Shown piece by piece: positions 17,076 through 25,350 of a stretch of DNA of 64,000 bases; position 1 is the first letter of the stretch; each line of letters begins with the position of its first letter. The position numbers and the translations under genes are program-made. The notes beneath the pieces were generated by a model that saw only the letters and a program-made list of their open reading frames with translations, was not told where the DNA came from and ran no database searches. Source of the stretch: JAFGRU01 sp963665915 (GTDB lineage: Bacteria > Desulfobacterota > Desulfuromonadia > Desulfuromonadales > JAAYDE01). The stretch is taken from positions 124,001 to 188,000 of the forward strand of contig CAXXSG010000001.1 of the NCBI GenBank assembly GCA_963665915.2, in the 5' to 3' direction.

Positions 17076-17812
17076 GGGTCATGACTAGTTGAGAGGTTGA
17101 TCCCTGAGAATTTTGAGAATCAATTGGTAGAGATCTTGACCTCTATGGTTGAACCTAAATTCACATTCTTTTAAGTGCAAGTTAAAAGTCTCTGGTCGCA
17201 TGCCACGAAAGCGAACCAGGCGCATTTTAGCGAAGCCCCAGAAGCCTTCAATACCATTGATGTGAGTACGACCTTTAGCAAATTCGTTACGGCCATGATC
17301 GACGCGCAAGTGCTTCCCGTAGCCAACATCGACCAAGCCGTTATAGCCGCGCCAACCATCAGAGTAAATGATGCTTTCAAGCTCAACCTTTCCTCTAATG
17401 GCTCGTTGTAGCGTGACTTTTTTACAATCTGGGACGATCTCTGTGTGAACGTGACCGTTCCTTTGAAAAATACCAAAGACGATTGTTTTACCAAAGGCTC
17501 CGCGTCCTCTTTTGCCTTTAACGCGTCGAGCCCCGAAGAACGATTCGTCGACCTCAACCTCCCCAAAGAATGGAGATTGGGCATCACAATATTTAACGAG
17601 ACGCTGCCGAATAGCTTTCAAATATCGGTTAATCGTATTGCGATTCAGCCCGGCTAATTTGGCAATCTGAGTGGCCTCTAAATCGACCGAAAACAAGCGT
17701 ACAATATGTCGAAATTGGTGACCCGAAATTCGTGAACGCTTTGCGTACTTGTTTTTACCAGTCATGATAATTAGTTAACACACCTTTGAGAGTGCTTAAC
17801 TAGTCATGACCC
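17076..17812. mobile_element. Complete IS1595-family (IS1016-like) insertion sequence, 737 bp
   Basis: The terminal inverted repeats start GGGTCATGACTAGTTGAG at 17076 and, on the other strand, GGGTCATGACTAGTTAAG from 17812, with one mismatch in 18. The 8 bases just outside each end are identical (TTTTTTAA at 17068-17075 and 17813-17820), a perfect target duplication of the length known for IS1595-type elements. One intact transposase fills the element and its stop codon lies inside the left repeat. The intact ends, gene and duplication suggest a recent insertion. Confidence 0.95.
17085..17765 (-). CDS. IS1595-family transposase (ISXO2-like DDE domain)
   Basis: 226 residues. The N-terminus has a helix-turn-helix-like segment (TQIAKLAGLNRNTINRYL) and the catalytic residues are visible: VEVDESFFGA (first Asp), IIYSDGWRGYNG (second Asp) and HINGIEGFWGFAK (the Asn/Glu block typical of IS1016 and ISXO2 types). 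The short form without an N-terminal zinc ribbon fits the IS1016 subgroup. The frame is unbroken, so the enzyme is probably functional. Confidence 0.94.
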   Translation of the reverse strand: MTGKNKYAKRSRISGHQFRHIVRLFSVDLEATQIAKLAGLNRNTINRYLKAIRQRLVKYCDAQSPFFGEVEVDESFFGARRVKGKRGRGAFGKTIVFGIFQRNGHVHTEIVPDCKKVTLQRAIRGKVELESIIYSDGWRGYNGLVDVGYGKHLRVDHGRNEFAKGRTHINGIEGFWGFAKMRLVRFRGMRPETFNLHLKECEFRFNHRGQDLYQLILKILRDQPLN

Positions 17813-17881
17813 TTTTTTAAAAAAGGCGCTATGAAGGAGGGCGCAAACAGTGGAGCTTACCTTTCAAGATCAGTGCTTTGT

Positions 17882-18322
17882 TCACCTCGGTCCCGTACGA
17901 AACATCTGCCTGATGAATGCGCTGAATTCATAATGCTGCCAGGTTGCCGCTTCAAGACTGCGGGCCCCGACAATTTGCCCGATGCAGTTGTCAGAACGGC
18001 ACAGGCATTTGAACGGTCTGACCATCTCCCATTCAGTGGAGGGATAGAAATAGGTTAACTCCTCGCCTTTCTCGATATTGCAGAGCGCGATCAACGCGGA
18101 AACATCAGAGTTGAAGCGGGTATTTGGACGGCAGGAATGGTTCAGATGGGCGAGCGTATCCTGTTCGATGTGAAGGTTGTGATCAACCTGAATGGTTCTG
18201 TAGGTGGGATACGAATGCCTGCGCACGGTTGAGAATTGAAAAATCACCTCGTCTGCTGCGAACGGTTTGGCAGCAATGAGTTTGGTGCCGCGAGCATCAC
18301 TGTCTGGAATAATCTTCAGCAT
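17882..18322 (-). CDS. SET-domain protein, putative lysine methyltransferase
   Basis: About 146 residues from the ATG at 18322, where homology-like sequence begins (MLKIIPDSDARGTKLIAAKP); a longer frame from 18439 would run far into the upstream gene. SET motifs are clear: HLNHSCRPNT (the NHS.xPN SAM/substrate pocket) and KGEELTYFYPSTEWEM (the GEEL.Y.Y block). They are followed by a post-SET cysteine cluster (FKCLCRSDNCIGQIVGA) that usually binds zinc. SET proteins methylate lysines using SAM; bacterial targets are mostly unknown. It overlaps the TupA-like gene by 26 bases and ends 70 bases from the insertion sequence. It is more AT-rich than its neighbours and may be acquired. Confidence 0.85.
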   Translation of the reverse strand: MLKIIPDSDARGTKLIAAKPFAADEVIFQFSTVRRHSYPTYRTIQVDHNLHIEQDTLAHLNHSCRPNTRFNSDVSALIALCNIEKGEELTYFYPSTEWEMVRPFKCLCRSDNCIGQIVGARSLEAATWQHYEFSAFIRQMFRTGPR

Positions 18323-19226
18323 AGTTTCTTTCTTTTTGGGTGTTTTTGGAGTGTTGCGCCTTTTGGATGTAGGGACGGTGGCGCAGAGAAAAAACATCAA
18401 AGGGGGCTCCGAAATAGAAATCAGACTCTGTCGGGTCAAATGCGTACAGCCCGTTGGCGGGCGTGAAGGTCAGTTCGCCGAAGTAGATTTTTCCGGACGC
18501 GTAGTACAGATCAACGCGCACATACGGGAATCCCTCGGAAAGCCTGCGGCAGACCTCCAGCATTTCCTCCAGCTTTTCCGGTTTGGGAATTTGCGGAATA
18601 TTTGAGGCCTTCACAGGATCATTCTTTTCGAATTCGTTCCATTCAGCATCAAACGTGCGGTATTGGTGGTTGCCGAAGCGATCAATATCAACATGTGCGC
18701 CCAGCGGTACGCCGTTGCAGCAGTAAAATTTGTAATCATCCAGAGAGCCGTGCGGATTGCACAACAATTCTTCAATCAGGATTCGGCCTTTCAGGTTTTT
18801 ATAGTTGGCTTCTTGGGCACGATCATAAAAGCTTCGGTTGAGCCAGTCGTTGACTTGGCTGCAGATTGCCTCTCGGTCCAGGCTGGATTTGTCCCGGACC
18901 ATGATATTCCAGCCGCAGCCATGGGTAGCCTTTACGGCAAAGCGTTGAGGCAGTGCGTCGAAGTCGATATCCTCGAAGCGGTCGTAGATTCCAACCATAG
19001 GTATGAGATAATGGCTTCCGATCCGTTCCTCAATAAATGCTCTGACTGTATACTTGTCGACAAATTCCGAGAGGGGTTCGAGATCGCAATACCGCTTTAT
19101 CCAATGAACCTTTTCCGACAGGGAACGAGGATTTCTGAGATTAAGGGGGTATCCGTGCTTTCTGAAAAATCTGCGTTTAAGCCTACGCCGGTCCTTGATC
19201 CTTTTCCAAGTTTTGTACAGTTTCAT
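18297..19226 (-). CDS. TupA-like ATP-grasp protein (teichuronopeptide-biosynthesis family)
   Basis: About 309 residues from the ATG at 19226; the frame continues upstream but the basic start MKLYKTWKRIKDRRRLKRRF fits the family. Recognisable features are LNLRNPRSLSEKVHWIKRY near the N-terminus, AVKATHGCGWNIMVRDKSSL (nucleotide-binding strand), GRILIEELL, DDYKFYCCNG and VRVDLYYASGKIYFGELTFT with FDPTESDF near the end, which are typical of the TupA ATP-grasp family found in surface-polysaccharide loci. Likely role: ATP-dependent ligation of an amino acid or peptide to a surface polymer; this is family knowledge, not shown here. It is translationally coupled to the SET gene, and no polysaccharide cluster is adjacent. 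Confidence 0.85.
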   Translation of the reverse strand: MKLYKTWKRIKDRRRLKRRFFRKHGYPLNLRNPRSLSEKVHWIKRYCDLEPLSEFVDKYTVRAFIEERIGSHYLIPMVGIYDRFEDIDFDALPQRFAVKATHGCGWNIMVRDKSSLDREAICSQVNDWLNRSFYDRAQEANYKNLKGRILIEELLCNPHGSLDDYKFYCCNGVPLGAHVDIDRFGNHQYRTFDAEWNEFEKNDPVKASNIPQIPKPEKLEEMLEVCRRLSEGFPYVRVDLYYASGKIYFGELTFTPANGLYAFDPTESDFYFGAPFDVFSLRHRPYIQKAQHSKNTQKERNYAEDYSRQ

Positions 19227-19923
19227 AATTTTGTTTTGGCGAATCTTGCTCTGCCGGGGTTTGTTTGTGCGTGTTATCGAAGCGGTTCGATAAAGTAGCG
19301 ACGGAATGCATTTGCTGCAGGTTGGTGAGGTCACACGGAATTATTTTGTCGAAGCTTGGCCCTTCGGCAGCCATGGCCGCCCTAACTACCCAAAAACAGT
19401 TTGGTTTAATCTTTTTAATTCAGCAAAGCCCCCCTGTCAATAAAAAAGCTCCCGGCACCAAGTGGGATTTCTCAAAGTTCGCGGTTTTCACTCCGCCCCG
19501 CCTGTACCAAATCACCACATCCCCACAACGGCTTTTCAATGGAGGACAATGCCCGGGGTTTTTATAATTGTCCCTGCCATCGTCAATGGCCAGGATTTCC
19601 ATTTGATTTTCGCAAAGGATTTCCGGGGGCAACTTATCGGGATGTTCCGTGGGCCACAGCTGCAAACGCCTCAGAATCGCTTTCGGGCCTCTTCCCTTTT
19701 TTTCGATTGGCTAGAAAACACATTGAAAGTAGCTGGGGCACATGGGCGCCCATCGAAGCTCGCACCCTAAATCACTCGGAAGCCTGTTTCTCCCACGGAA
19801 TCTGTCCGGAATAGGCAAAAAAATCTATCTTGATTGTTTTGCGAAGAGATGGGCATCCCTTTCCCCCTCCCGGTTCCGGAAATTGATTCACGCCCCGCTC
19901 CCTCTGATCTTTGCGCCATGCTC
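19227..19923. other. Long intergenic region with no recognised gene
   Basis: About 700 bases, AT-rich on the left and GC-richer on the right. A minus-strand frame at 19420-19665 encodes 81 residues but has no convincing ribosome site and matches nothing I know; it could be a gene remnant. This region should hold the promoter for the TupA/SET pair and the 3' end of the efflux-operon transcript, but neither was identified. Confidence 0.4.
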
Positions 19924-21045
19924 CTACTGCGCCCGGTGCCTGAAGAGCCAGGCGGCCGAGGGCAGGGTGACACCGGCAATGATCAGAAGAGGCCAGAGCT
20001 CGGGCCAGATCATTGCCACATCAGCACCTTCCAGGAAGATGCTGCGGAGGGAGATGATGATGTAACGCACCGGATTGATCAAATTGATGGTCTGGAGCCA
20101 GTGGGGCATATTTTCGATGGGGGTTGCAAGCCCCGAGAGGATAACCGCCGGCATCATCACCACAAAAGCCCCCAGAAGACCCTGTTGCAGGGTCATGGAG
20201 AGGGAAGAGACCAGCAATCCCACCCCCACCATAGTGATGATGAAGCACAGCAGGGCCAGCACCAGAGCCGGGATGGTGCCCCGGAAGGGCACACCGAACC
20301 ACCAGACCGCACCGGCGGAGAAGATCAGAGCGTTCATGAGGCCGAAGAACATGCCGGGCAGACTCTTCCCCAGGAGGATTTCCCCGGGGGTGAAGGGGGC
20401 AACCAGGAGCTGGTCAAAGGTGCCGAACTCCCGCTCCCGCGCCACCGACAGACTGGTGAGGATCATCACCACAACCATGGAAATCACGCCCCCGAGAGCT
20501 GAGACCATGAACCAGCGGCTTTGAAGGTTGTCGTTGAACCAGGTCCGGTCAACCAGCTCCAGGCCCGGACCACCGGGACTCACCACGCCCCGGGCGGCCA
20601 GATCCGCATTGTATCGGGCCACGATACTGCCCAGATATCCCAAAGCCACCAGAGCGACGTTGGGATTGCGGCCATCGGCGATGACCTGGACGGTGGCGGG
20701 CCGGCCACTGAGAAGATTGCGGTCGAAATCCGCGCCGATATGAAGCAGAAGCCTCGCTTCTTCCAGATCGATCACCTCGTCGATTTCCTTTCCCGAGGCA
20801 AGTACCCGTGTAAGCTCGAAAGTGTCGGAGCCCTCCACCCGGGCCACGAGCTCACGGGAAAAAACCCCGCGGGATTCGTCCAGCAACGCCCAGCGCACGT
20901 TCTTGAGATCATAGGTGGCCGCGTAGCCGAAGATGAAAAACTGGAATAGGGGCGGCCCTATTACAATGAAGCGGCTCTTGGGGTCTTTCAGGATCAGGGT
21001 GAACTCCTTGACCATGAGGGCCAGAATGCGACGCAGCGCTTTCAT
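19924..21045 (-). CDS. ABC-2 type transporter permease, second permease of the exporter
   Basis: 373 residues, the last gene of the efflux operon. It has an N-terminal membrane helix (FIVIGPPLFQFFIFGYAATY), a large periplasmic loop (about 45-170) and five hydrophobic helices in the C-terminal half. The segment ATPIENMPHWLQTINLINPV followed by RYI is characteristic of ABC2_membrane_3/YbhR-YhhJ permeases. It overlaps the preceding permease gene by 4 bases. The pair would form the heterodimeric inner-membrane channel driven by the double ATPase. The substrate is unknown; related E. coli YbhFSR has been linked to drug and cation export. Confidence 0.9.
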   Translation of the reverse strand: MKALRRILALMVKEFTLILKDPKSRFIVIGPPLFQFFIFGYAATYDLKNVRWALLDESRGVFSRELVARVEGSDTFELTRVLASGKEIDEVIDLEEARLLLHIGADFDRNLLSGRPATVQVIADGRNPNVALVALGYLGSIVARYNADLAARGVVSPGGPGLELVDRTWFNDNLQSRWFMVSALGGVISMVVVMILTSLSVAREREFGTFDQLLVAPFTPGEILLGKSLPGMFFGLMNALIFSAGAVWWFGVPFRGTIPALVLALLCFIITMVGVGLLVSSLSMTLQQGLLGAFVVMMPAVILSGLATPIENMPHWLQTINLINPVRYIIISLRSIFLEGADVAMIWPELWPLLIIAGVTLPSAAWLFRHRAQ

Positions 21046-22208
21046 GATGCCTCCAGGCGTTTGCTCAGTTTGCGAAAGGCCAGGCCGATGAAGACAAAGG
21101 CCATGAAGGCCAGCACCAGGGCGTTTGGCAGCAGCACCGGCCAGATATCCCCGGCCATGAACAGGGTGTGGCTGATAGCCACGAAATAGCGGGCCGGGAC
21201 GATGTGGCTGATGACCCGGATGGGCAAGGGGGTGCTCTCAAGGTCGAACAGCAGTCCCGAAAGGAAGAGCGCCGGCAGAAACCCCGCCACCACGGAAACC
21301 TGGGCCGCCACAAACTGGACGCGAATGGCGGCCGACAGAAACAGCCCGAAACCCAGGGAAGCCAGCATGAACAGGGAACTCAACAGCAGCAGCGCCCAGA
21401 TAGAGCCCCGCAGCGGAACCTGGAACACCGCTACGGCCACCACCACCGATAGCGCCATGCCGATCATGCCGAGCAGGTAATAGGGGAGGATCTTGCCGAG
21501 GAGAAGATCAACCCGTCGCAGGGGCGTCACCAGCAGAGCCTCCATGGTGCCCCGCTCCCACTCCCGGGCCACCACCAGGGCGGTAAGCAGAATACCGGTG
21601 AGGGTCATGATCAGGGTGATAAGCCCCGGCACCATAAAATTGCGGCTCTCGGCCGCTTCGTTGAACCAGATGCGCTGGGAAATGGAAACGGCGGGAACGG
21701 CAGCCGCCTCACCCCGGTCCCGGCGCAAGGCGGCCCATTTTTCCGTCACCCCCGCCATGTAACCCTGAATGAGGCGGGCCCGGTTGGCATCCACACCGTT
21801 GAGAAGAACCTGAACCGGCGCTGCTCCCCCCACCGTAACACGGGAGGAGAAATCTTCCTGGATGCGGACGATGCCCTCGATGCGGTGCTCGTCCATCATC
21901 TTTGCAGCCCCGGCCATGGAGGATGTGCGCAGGACATCAAAATTGGGGGAAAGATCGAAGCGTGCGGCAAGCTCCCGGGCCGCGCCTCCACTCTCCTCCA
22001 GCACCACGGCAATGGGAATGTTTTCGGCGTCCAGGGTCACGCCGTAGCCGAAGATAAACAGAAGCACCATGGGGAGCACGATGGCCAGGGCAATACTGCT
22101 GGGATCGCGGAGAATCTGCAGCATCTCCTTGCGCAAAATGCCCCGCATGCGCATGAGGAAAAGGCCGCTGCGTGTAATTTCGGGTTCTTGTGAATATGTC
22201 ATGGTCAT
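21042..22208 (-). CDS. ABC-2 type transporter permease, first permease of the exporter
   Basis: About 388 residues from the ATG at 22208; a second ATG at 22202 is an equally good start, and an upstream extension to 22283 would be encoded by a dispersed repeat. The topology is the same as its partner: an N-terminal helix (SIALAIVLPMVLLFIFGYGV), an extracytoplasmic domain, then five to six helices with WERGTMEALLVTPLRR, a conserved cytoplasmic loop of YbhS-like permeases. It overlaps the downstream permease by 4 bases. The gap to the ATPase gene upstream is entirely filled by repeat R1. Confidence 0.9.
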   Translation of the reverse strand: MTMTYSQEPEITRSGLFLMRMRGILRKEMLQILRDPSSIALAIVLPMVLLFIFGYGVTLDAENIPIAVVLEESGGAARELAARFDLSPNFDVLRTSSMAGAAKMMDEHRIEGIVRIQEDFSSRVTVGGAAPVQVLLNGVDANRARLIQGYMAGVTEKWAALRRDRGEAAAVPAVSISQRIWFNEAAESRNFMVPGLITLIMTLTGILLTALVVAREWERGTMEALLVTPLRRVDLLLGKILPYYLLGMIGMALSVVVAVAVFQVPLRGSIWALLLLSSLFMLASLGFGLFLSAAIRVQFVAAQVSVVAGFLPALFLSGLLFDLESTPLPIRVISHIVPARYFVAISHTLFMAGDIWPVLLPNALVLAFMAFVFIGLAFRKLSKRLEAS

Positions 22209-22226
22209 TTCCGGTTTACTAATTAT

Positions 22227-22296
22227 GTAGCTGTTCAGCAGGATGGACCTGGGGCGCCCACGGAAAGGGCATCTGGCACCCATCCATCGGGCTCAC
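22227..22296 (+). repeat. Dispersed repeat family R1 inside the efflux operon
   Basis: GTAGCTGTTCAGCAGGATGG followed by an ACCTGGGGCGCCCACGGAAA-type tail and CATCCATCGGGCTCA matches the heads at 3632-3696 and (minus strand) 24100-24251. It fills the 84-base gap between the ATPase and first permease genes and reaches the ATPase stop codon. Confidence 0.6.
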
Positions 22297-24077
22297 TTTT
22301 CAGGCGTTGGCAGCTGGCCCTCAGCCAGAGCAATGAAAGCATCCTCTATGGTGGCTTCCCGGTCCTTTTCCGCCGACGCCAGAGCCCGGATTTCGTCGGG
22401 GCTGCCCATGGCCAGCGTGGCGCCCCGGCTCATGATGAGCATGCGGTCGCAGTATTCGGCCTCTTCCATGAAATGGGTGGTGACGATCACCGTGACCCCC
22501 TGCTGGGCGAAACCGTTGATGCGCAGCCAGAACTCCCGCCGGGCAAAGGGGTCGACCCCGGAAGTGGGTTCGTCCAAAAAAAGTATCTCCGGCTCGTGCA
22601 GCAGGGCGGCGGCCATGGCAAGCCGCTGCTTGTAGCCCCCGGGAAGCGCCCCCGCCGCCTTGCCGTCCCAGGGTGCCAGGCCGAACTCTGTAAAAGCCCA
22701 GTCGATGCGCTGGCGGAGGCGGCCCCGGTCCAGGCCGTAGGCCTTGCCGAAAAAAGTCAGATTCTCCCTTACCGTGAGCTGACCGTACATGGAAAACTGC
22801 TGGGCCATGTAGCCCAGCCGTTCCCGCGCCCGGGAACGGGAACGGCGAAGGTCCCGTCCCGCCACCTGGATCTCCCCGGCGCTCGCGGGCAAAAGGCCGC
22901 AGAGCATCCGGAAGGTGGTGCTTTTCCCGGCGCCATTGGGGCCCAGAAGACCGAATATTTCTCCCTGCTGCACATCGAAGGAGAGCTTTTTCACCGCTTC
23001 GAAATCTCCAAAAAACTTCTGCAGGGACCTTGTTTCCACTACCACGTCCCTGCTTTCGACGCTTTTTTCGGAGGCGACCCGGGCGTCGTTGACCTGGAAA
23101 TATTGCTTTTCCCGGGGGATGAGAAACATGAAGGCATCTTCGAAAGTGGGGGCTGAAGGGTCGATGGCGCCCGCAAGCCCCTCCTGAAGGGCAGCGGATG
23201 CTGCAACCTCCGGCTCGCTCTGAGCCACCACCCGGACCCGGCCCGACCGGATGGTGGCATCCACGACCTGGTCCGCCCCTGCAAGTCGGGTGTAAATCTG
23301 GCGGGCTTTAACTCCCGGCGCCGCCGAGACCAGGGCCACCTTGCCCTGTACCTCTCTTTTAAAGTCATCGGGACTGCCCGTTGCCAGGATTTCACCCTCG
23401 TGGAGCACCACCACATGATCGCAGCGTTCGGCCTCATCCAGATAGGCGGTGGAGACCAGAACGCCGATGCCGTCCTTTGCCACCAGTTCATAGACTATTT
23501 TCCACAGCTCCCGCCGGGAAACCGGGTCCACGCCCACGGTGGGCTCGTCCAGAAGCAGCATGTGGGGGGCTTTGATCAGGGCACAGGCAAGTCCCAGCTT
23601 CTGCTTCATGCCCCCGGACAGGGCCCCGGCCCTGCGCCTGACGAAGGGGCCCAGGCCGGTCATGTCCAGGAGCCGCTCAAAGCGTTGGGGGCGCTGTACG
23701 ACGGGAACCCCCTGGAGATCGGCATAAAGAGCCATGTTTTCGGCAACCGACAGGTCTTGGTAGAGGCCAAACTTCTGTGGCATGTATCCCACCCGGCTCT
23801 GGATTTCGATGCTTTCGGCCGGGGAATCCAGACCGAGCACCGTGACGCTGCCACTGGTGGGAGTCAGCAGACCTGCGGCGATGCGGAGCAGGGTGGTCTT
23901 CCCCGCACCGTCCGCCCCTACCAGCCCGGTGACTTGCCGGGACATGGCATCCAGGGAGACATCGCGGAGCGCGCGGGTTACGGGCCTGTTCTTCGAGGTG
24001 AAATCCTTGGAGAGGTTTCGAACCGACAGCACCGCTTCTTGCCGGAGCGATGATGCTATGTGAGTTTGGGGCCTCAT
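22293..24077 (-). CDS. ABC transporter ATP-binding protein with two fused nucleotide-binding domains (YbhF-like)
   Basis: About 594 residues from the ATG at 24077. Longer frames to 24218 are possible, but the extra N-terminus would be encoded by the R1 repeat. The first ABC domain has Walker A GADGAGKTT, signature LSGGMKQKLGLA and Walker B MLLLDEPTVGVD. The second has GPNGAGKST, a less canonical signature LPGGYKQRLAMA and ILFLDEPTSGVD. The linker (about 245-330) resembles the DrrA-type C-terminal extension. One polypeptide supplies both ATPase sites for the two permeases. It lies between the HlyD adaptor and the permeases, as in the ybhGFSR arrangement. Confidence 0.92.
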   Translation of the reverse strand: MRPQTHIASSLRQEAVLSVRNLSKDFTSKNRPVTRALRDVSLDAMSRQVTGLVGADGAGKTTLLRIAAGLLTPTSGSVTVLGLDSPAESIEIQSRVGYMPQKFGLYQDLSVAENMALYADLQGVPVVQRPQRFERLLDMTGLGPFVRRRAGALSGGMKQKLGLACALIKAPHMLLLDEPTVGVDPVSRRELWKIVYELVAKDGIGVLVSTAYLDEAERCDHVVVLHEGEILATGSPDDFKREVQGKVALVSAAPGVKARQIYTRLAGADQVVDATIRSGRVRVVAQSEPEVAASAALQEGLAGAIDPSAPTFEDAFMFLIPREKQYFQVNDARVASEKSVESRDVVVETRSLQKFFGDFEAVKKLSFDVQQGEIFGLLGPNGAGKSTTFRMLCGLLPASAGEIQVAGRDLRRSRSRARERLGYMAQQFSMYGQLTVRENLTFFGKAYGLDRGRLRQRIDWAFTEFGLAPWDGKAAGALPGGYKQRLAMAAALLHEPEILFLDEPTSGVDPFARREFWLRINGFAQQGVTVIVTTHFMEEAEYCDRMLIMSRGATLAMGSPDEIRALASAEKDREATIEDAFIALAEGQLPTPEK

Positions 24078-24099
24078 GGCAAACCGCTCCATTTCCCTT

Positions 24100-24251
24100 C
24101 TATCGCGAAACTTTTCAGTTTGTCGGGAAAGATGGCCTTGCGCCCCCCATTCCAAAGGCCGCGTGAACCCATCCATAGGGCTCAACTGGCGCCATCCGGG
24201 CGCAGATACCCTTTCCATACGCGCCCCAAGCCCATCATGCTGAACAGTTAC
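24100..24251 (-). repeat. Dispersed repeat family R1, longest copy, inside the efflux operon
   Basis: Read on the minus strand this is the most complete R1 copy. It begins GTAACTGTTCAGCATGATGG, continues through a GGATGGCGCCAG block and CCCTATGGATGGGTTCACGC, and ends near GAAAAGTTTCGCGATAG. The head matches 3632-3696 and 22227-22296; the tail matches 3881-3960. It starts in the HlyD stop codon and fills most of the 170-base gap before the ATPase start. Confidence 0.65.
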
Positions 24252-25237
24252 TCTACCGTTACGGTCACCGGCATGCCGAGGCGCAGCCGGTCATCCTGGT
24301 CCTTGACAAAAACACGGACCTCATAGACCAGCTTGGTCCGAAGTTCCTCGGTCTGCACCGTCTTGGGGGTAAACTCAGCAGTGGGGGAGATAAAACCGAC
24401 CCAGCCCTCTATGGCCTCGCCCGGATATGAATCGCTGTGGACTTTGGCCGCCATACCCTGAGATATCCGGCCTAAATCCGGCTCCGAGACGAAAACCCGG
24501 GCCCATTTCGGATCGCTGAGGGCAATGGTCACCACCGGTTTGGTGGGCCCCGCCATCTCCCCCGGCTCAAGAATTCGGCTCTGGACAACGCCGGAAGCCG
24601 GCGCCCTCAAGGTCATCTCTGAAAGCCGCACGTCCAGAAACGAGCGGGTCGCCTCCAGGGCCTCCAACTTCTTTTCCGCAGCGGCAAGGTCTTCCACCCG
24701 GGGCCCCTCCAGGGCCAAAGCCAGGGCGTTTTTTGCAACCTTGAGTTTAGCCTGGGTCACGGCCAGCCTCGACTTTGCGTCGTCCAGTGCCTGTTTGCTG
24801 GTGGCACCGATCCCGGAGGTCTGCAAAAACCGCTTGTAATTACCGTCGGCGTTGCGGACATCCGCCGCTACCGCGTCAACTTCAGCGCGGGCCTGCTCGA
24901 TTTCCTGGGTTCTGGTTCCTGCCCGGAGACGTTTTACTACCTCCTGCTGAGCCGCAATCTGGGCCTCCGCTGCCCGGATCTGGGCCTCCAGCCGATCGGT
25001 TTTAAGCCTCGCCAGGACCTGACCGGCTTCAACCTGATCGCCTTCTTCAACCAGCACTTTATCGATTTGCTCCTGCTCGCTGAAGGACAGGTTGGCATCC
25101 CGAATATCCATGTTTCCATAGAGTTTGAGGACGCTTCCGGCTTTCAGGGCTTCCTCGTTCCGGTACCAGCGGACAATAAAGATCGCCGCCGTAATCACAA
25201 CAGCCAGCACACCGATTCCGATAATTCTTTTTTTCAT
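24248..25237 (-). CDS. HlyD/MFP-family periplasmic adaptor subunit (YbhG-like)
   Basis: 329 residues. One N-terminal membrane anchor (IIGIGVLAVVITAAIFIVRW) is followed by a split biotinyl-lipoyl domain (KVLVEEGDQVEAGQVLARLK early, LRAPASGVVQSRILEPGEMA later) flanking a long alpha-helical hairpin rich in Ala, Glu and Gln (about 80-190), then a beta-barrel domain. It would bridge the inner-membrane ABC exporter to the outer-membrane factor encoded just upstream. Confidence 0.92.
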   Translation of the reverse strand: MKKRIIGIGVLAVVITAAIFIVRWYRNEEALKAGSVLKLYGNMDIRDANLSFSEQEQIDKVLVEEGDQVEAGQVLARLKTDRLEAQIRAAEAQIAAQQEVVKRLRAGTRTQEIEQARAEVDAVAADVRNADGNYKRFLQTSGIGATSKQALDDAKSRLAVTQAKLKVAKNALALALEGPRVEDLAAAEKKLEALEATRSFLDVRLSEMTLRAPASGVVQSRILEPGEMAGPTKPVVTIALSDPKWARVFVSEPDLGRISQGMAAKVHSDSYPGEAIEGWVGFISPTAEFTPKTVQTEELRTKLVYEVRVFVKDQDDRLRLGMPVTVTVE

Positions 25238-25350
25238 ATCGTTATCCTATTTTTTATTCGCAAGGCGAAAAAACCGATAAAAATCCATCCTCCGTCTTAG
25301 ATTTGCCAAGAAGGCGGGGGAAATCATTCACAGTTCCCTACCGTCTTTCT

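Noticed and set aside
19420..19665. Minus-strand 81-codon frame near the efflux operon
   Set aside because: No convincing start signal or family; could be a remnant but cannot be supported.
24078..24218. N-terminal extension of the double ABC ATPase to 24218
   Set aside because: The extra 47 residues are encoded by the R1 repeat; homology to ABC proteins begins only after the ATG at 24077.
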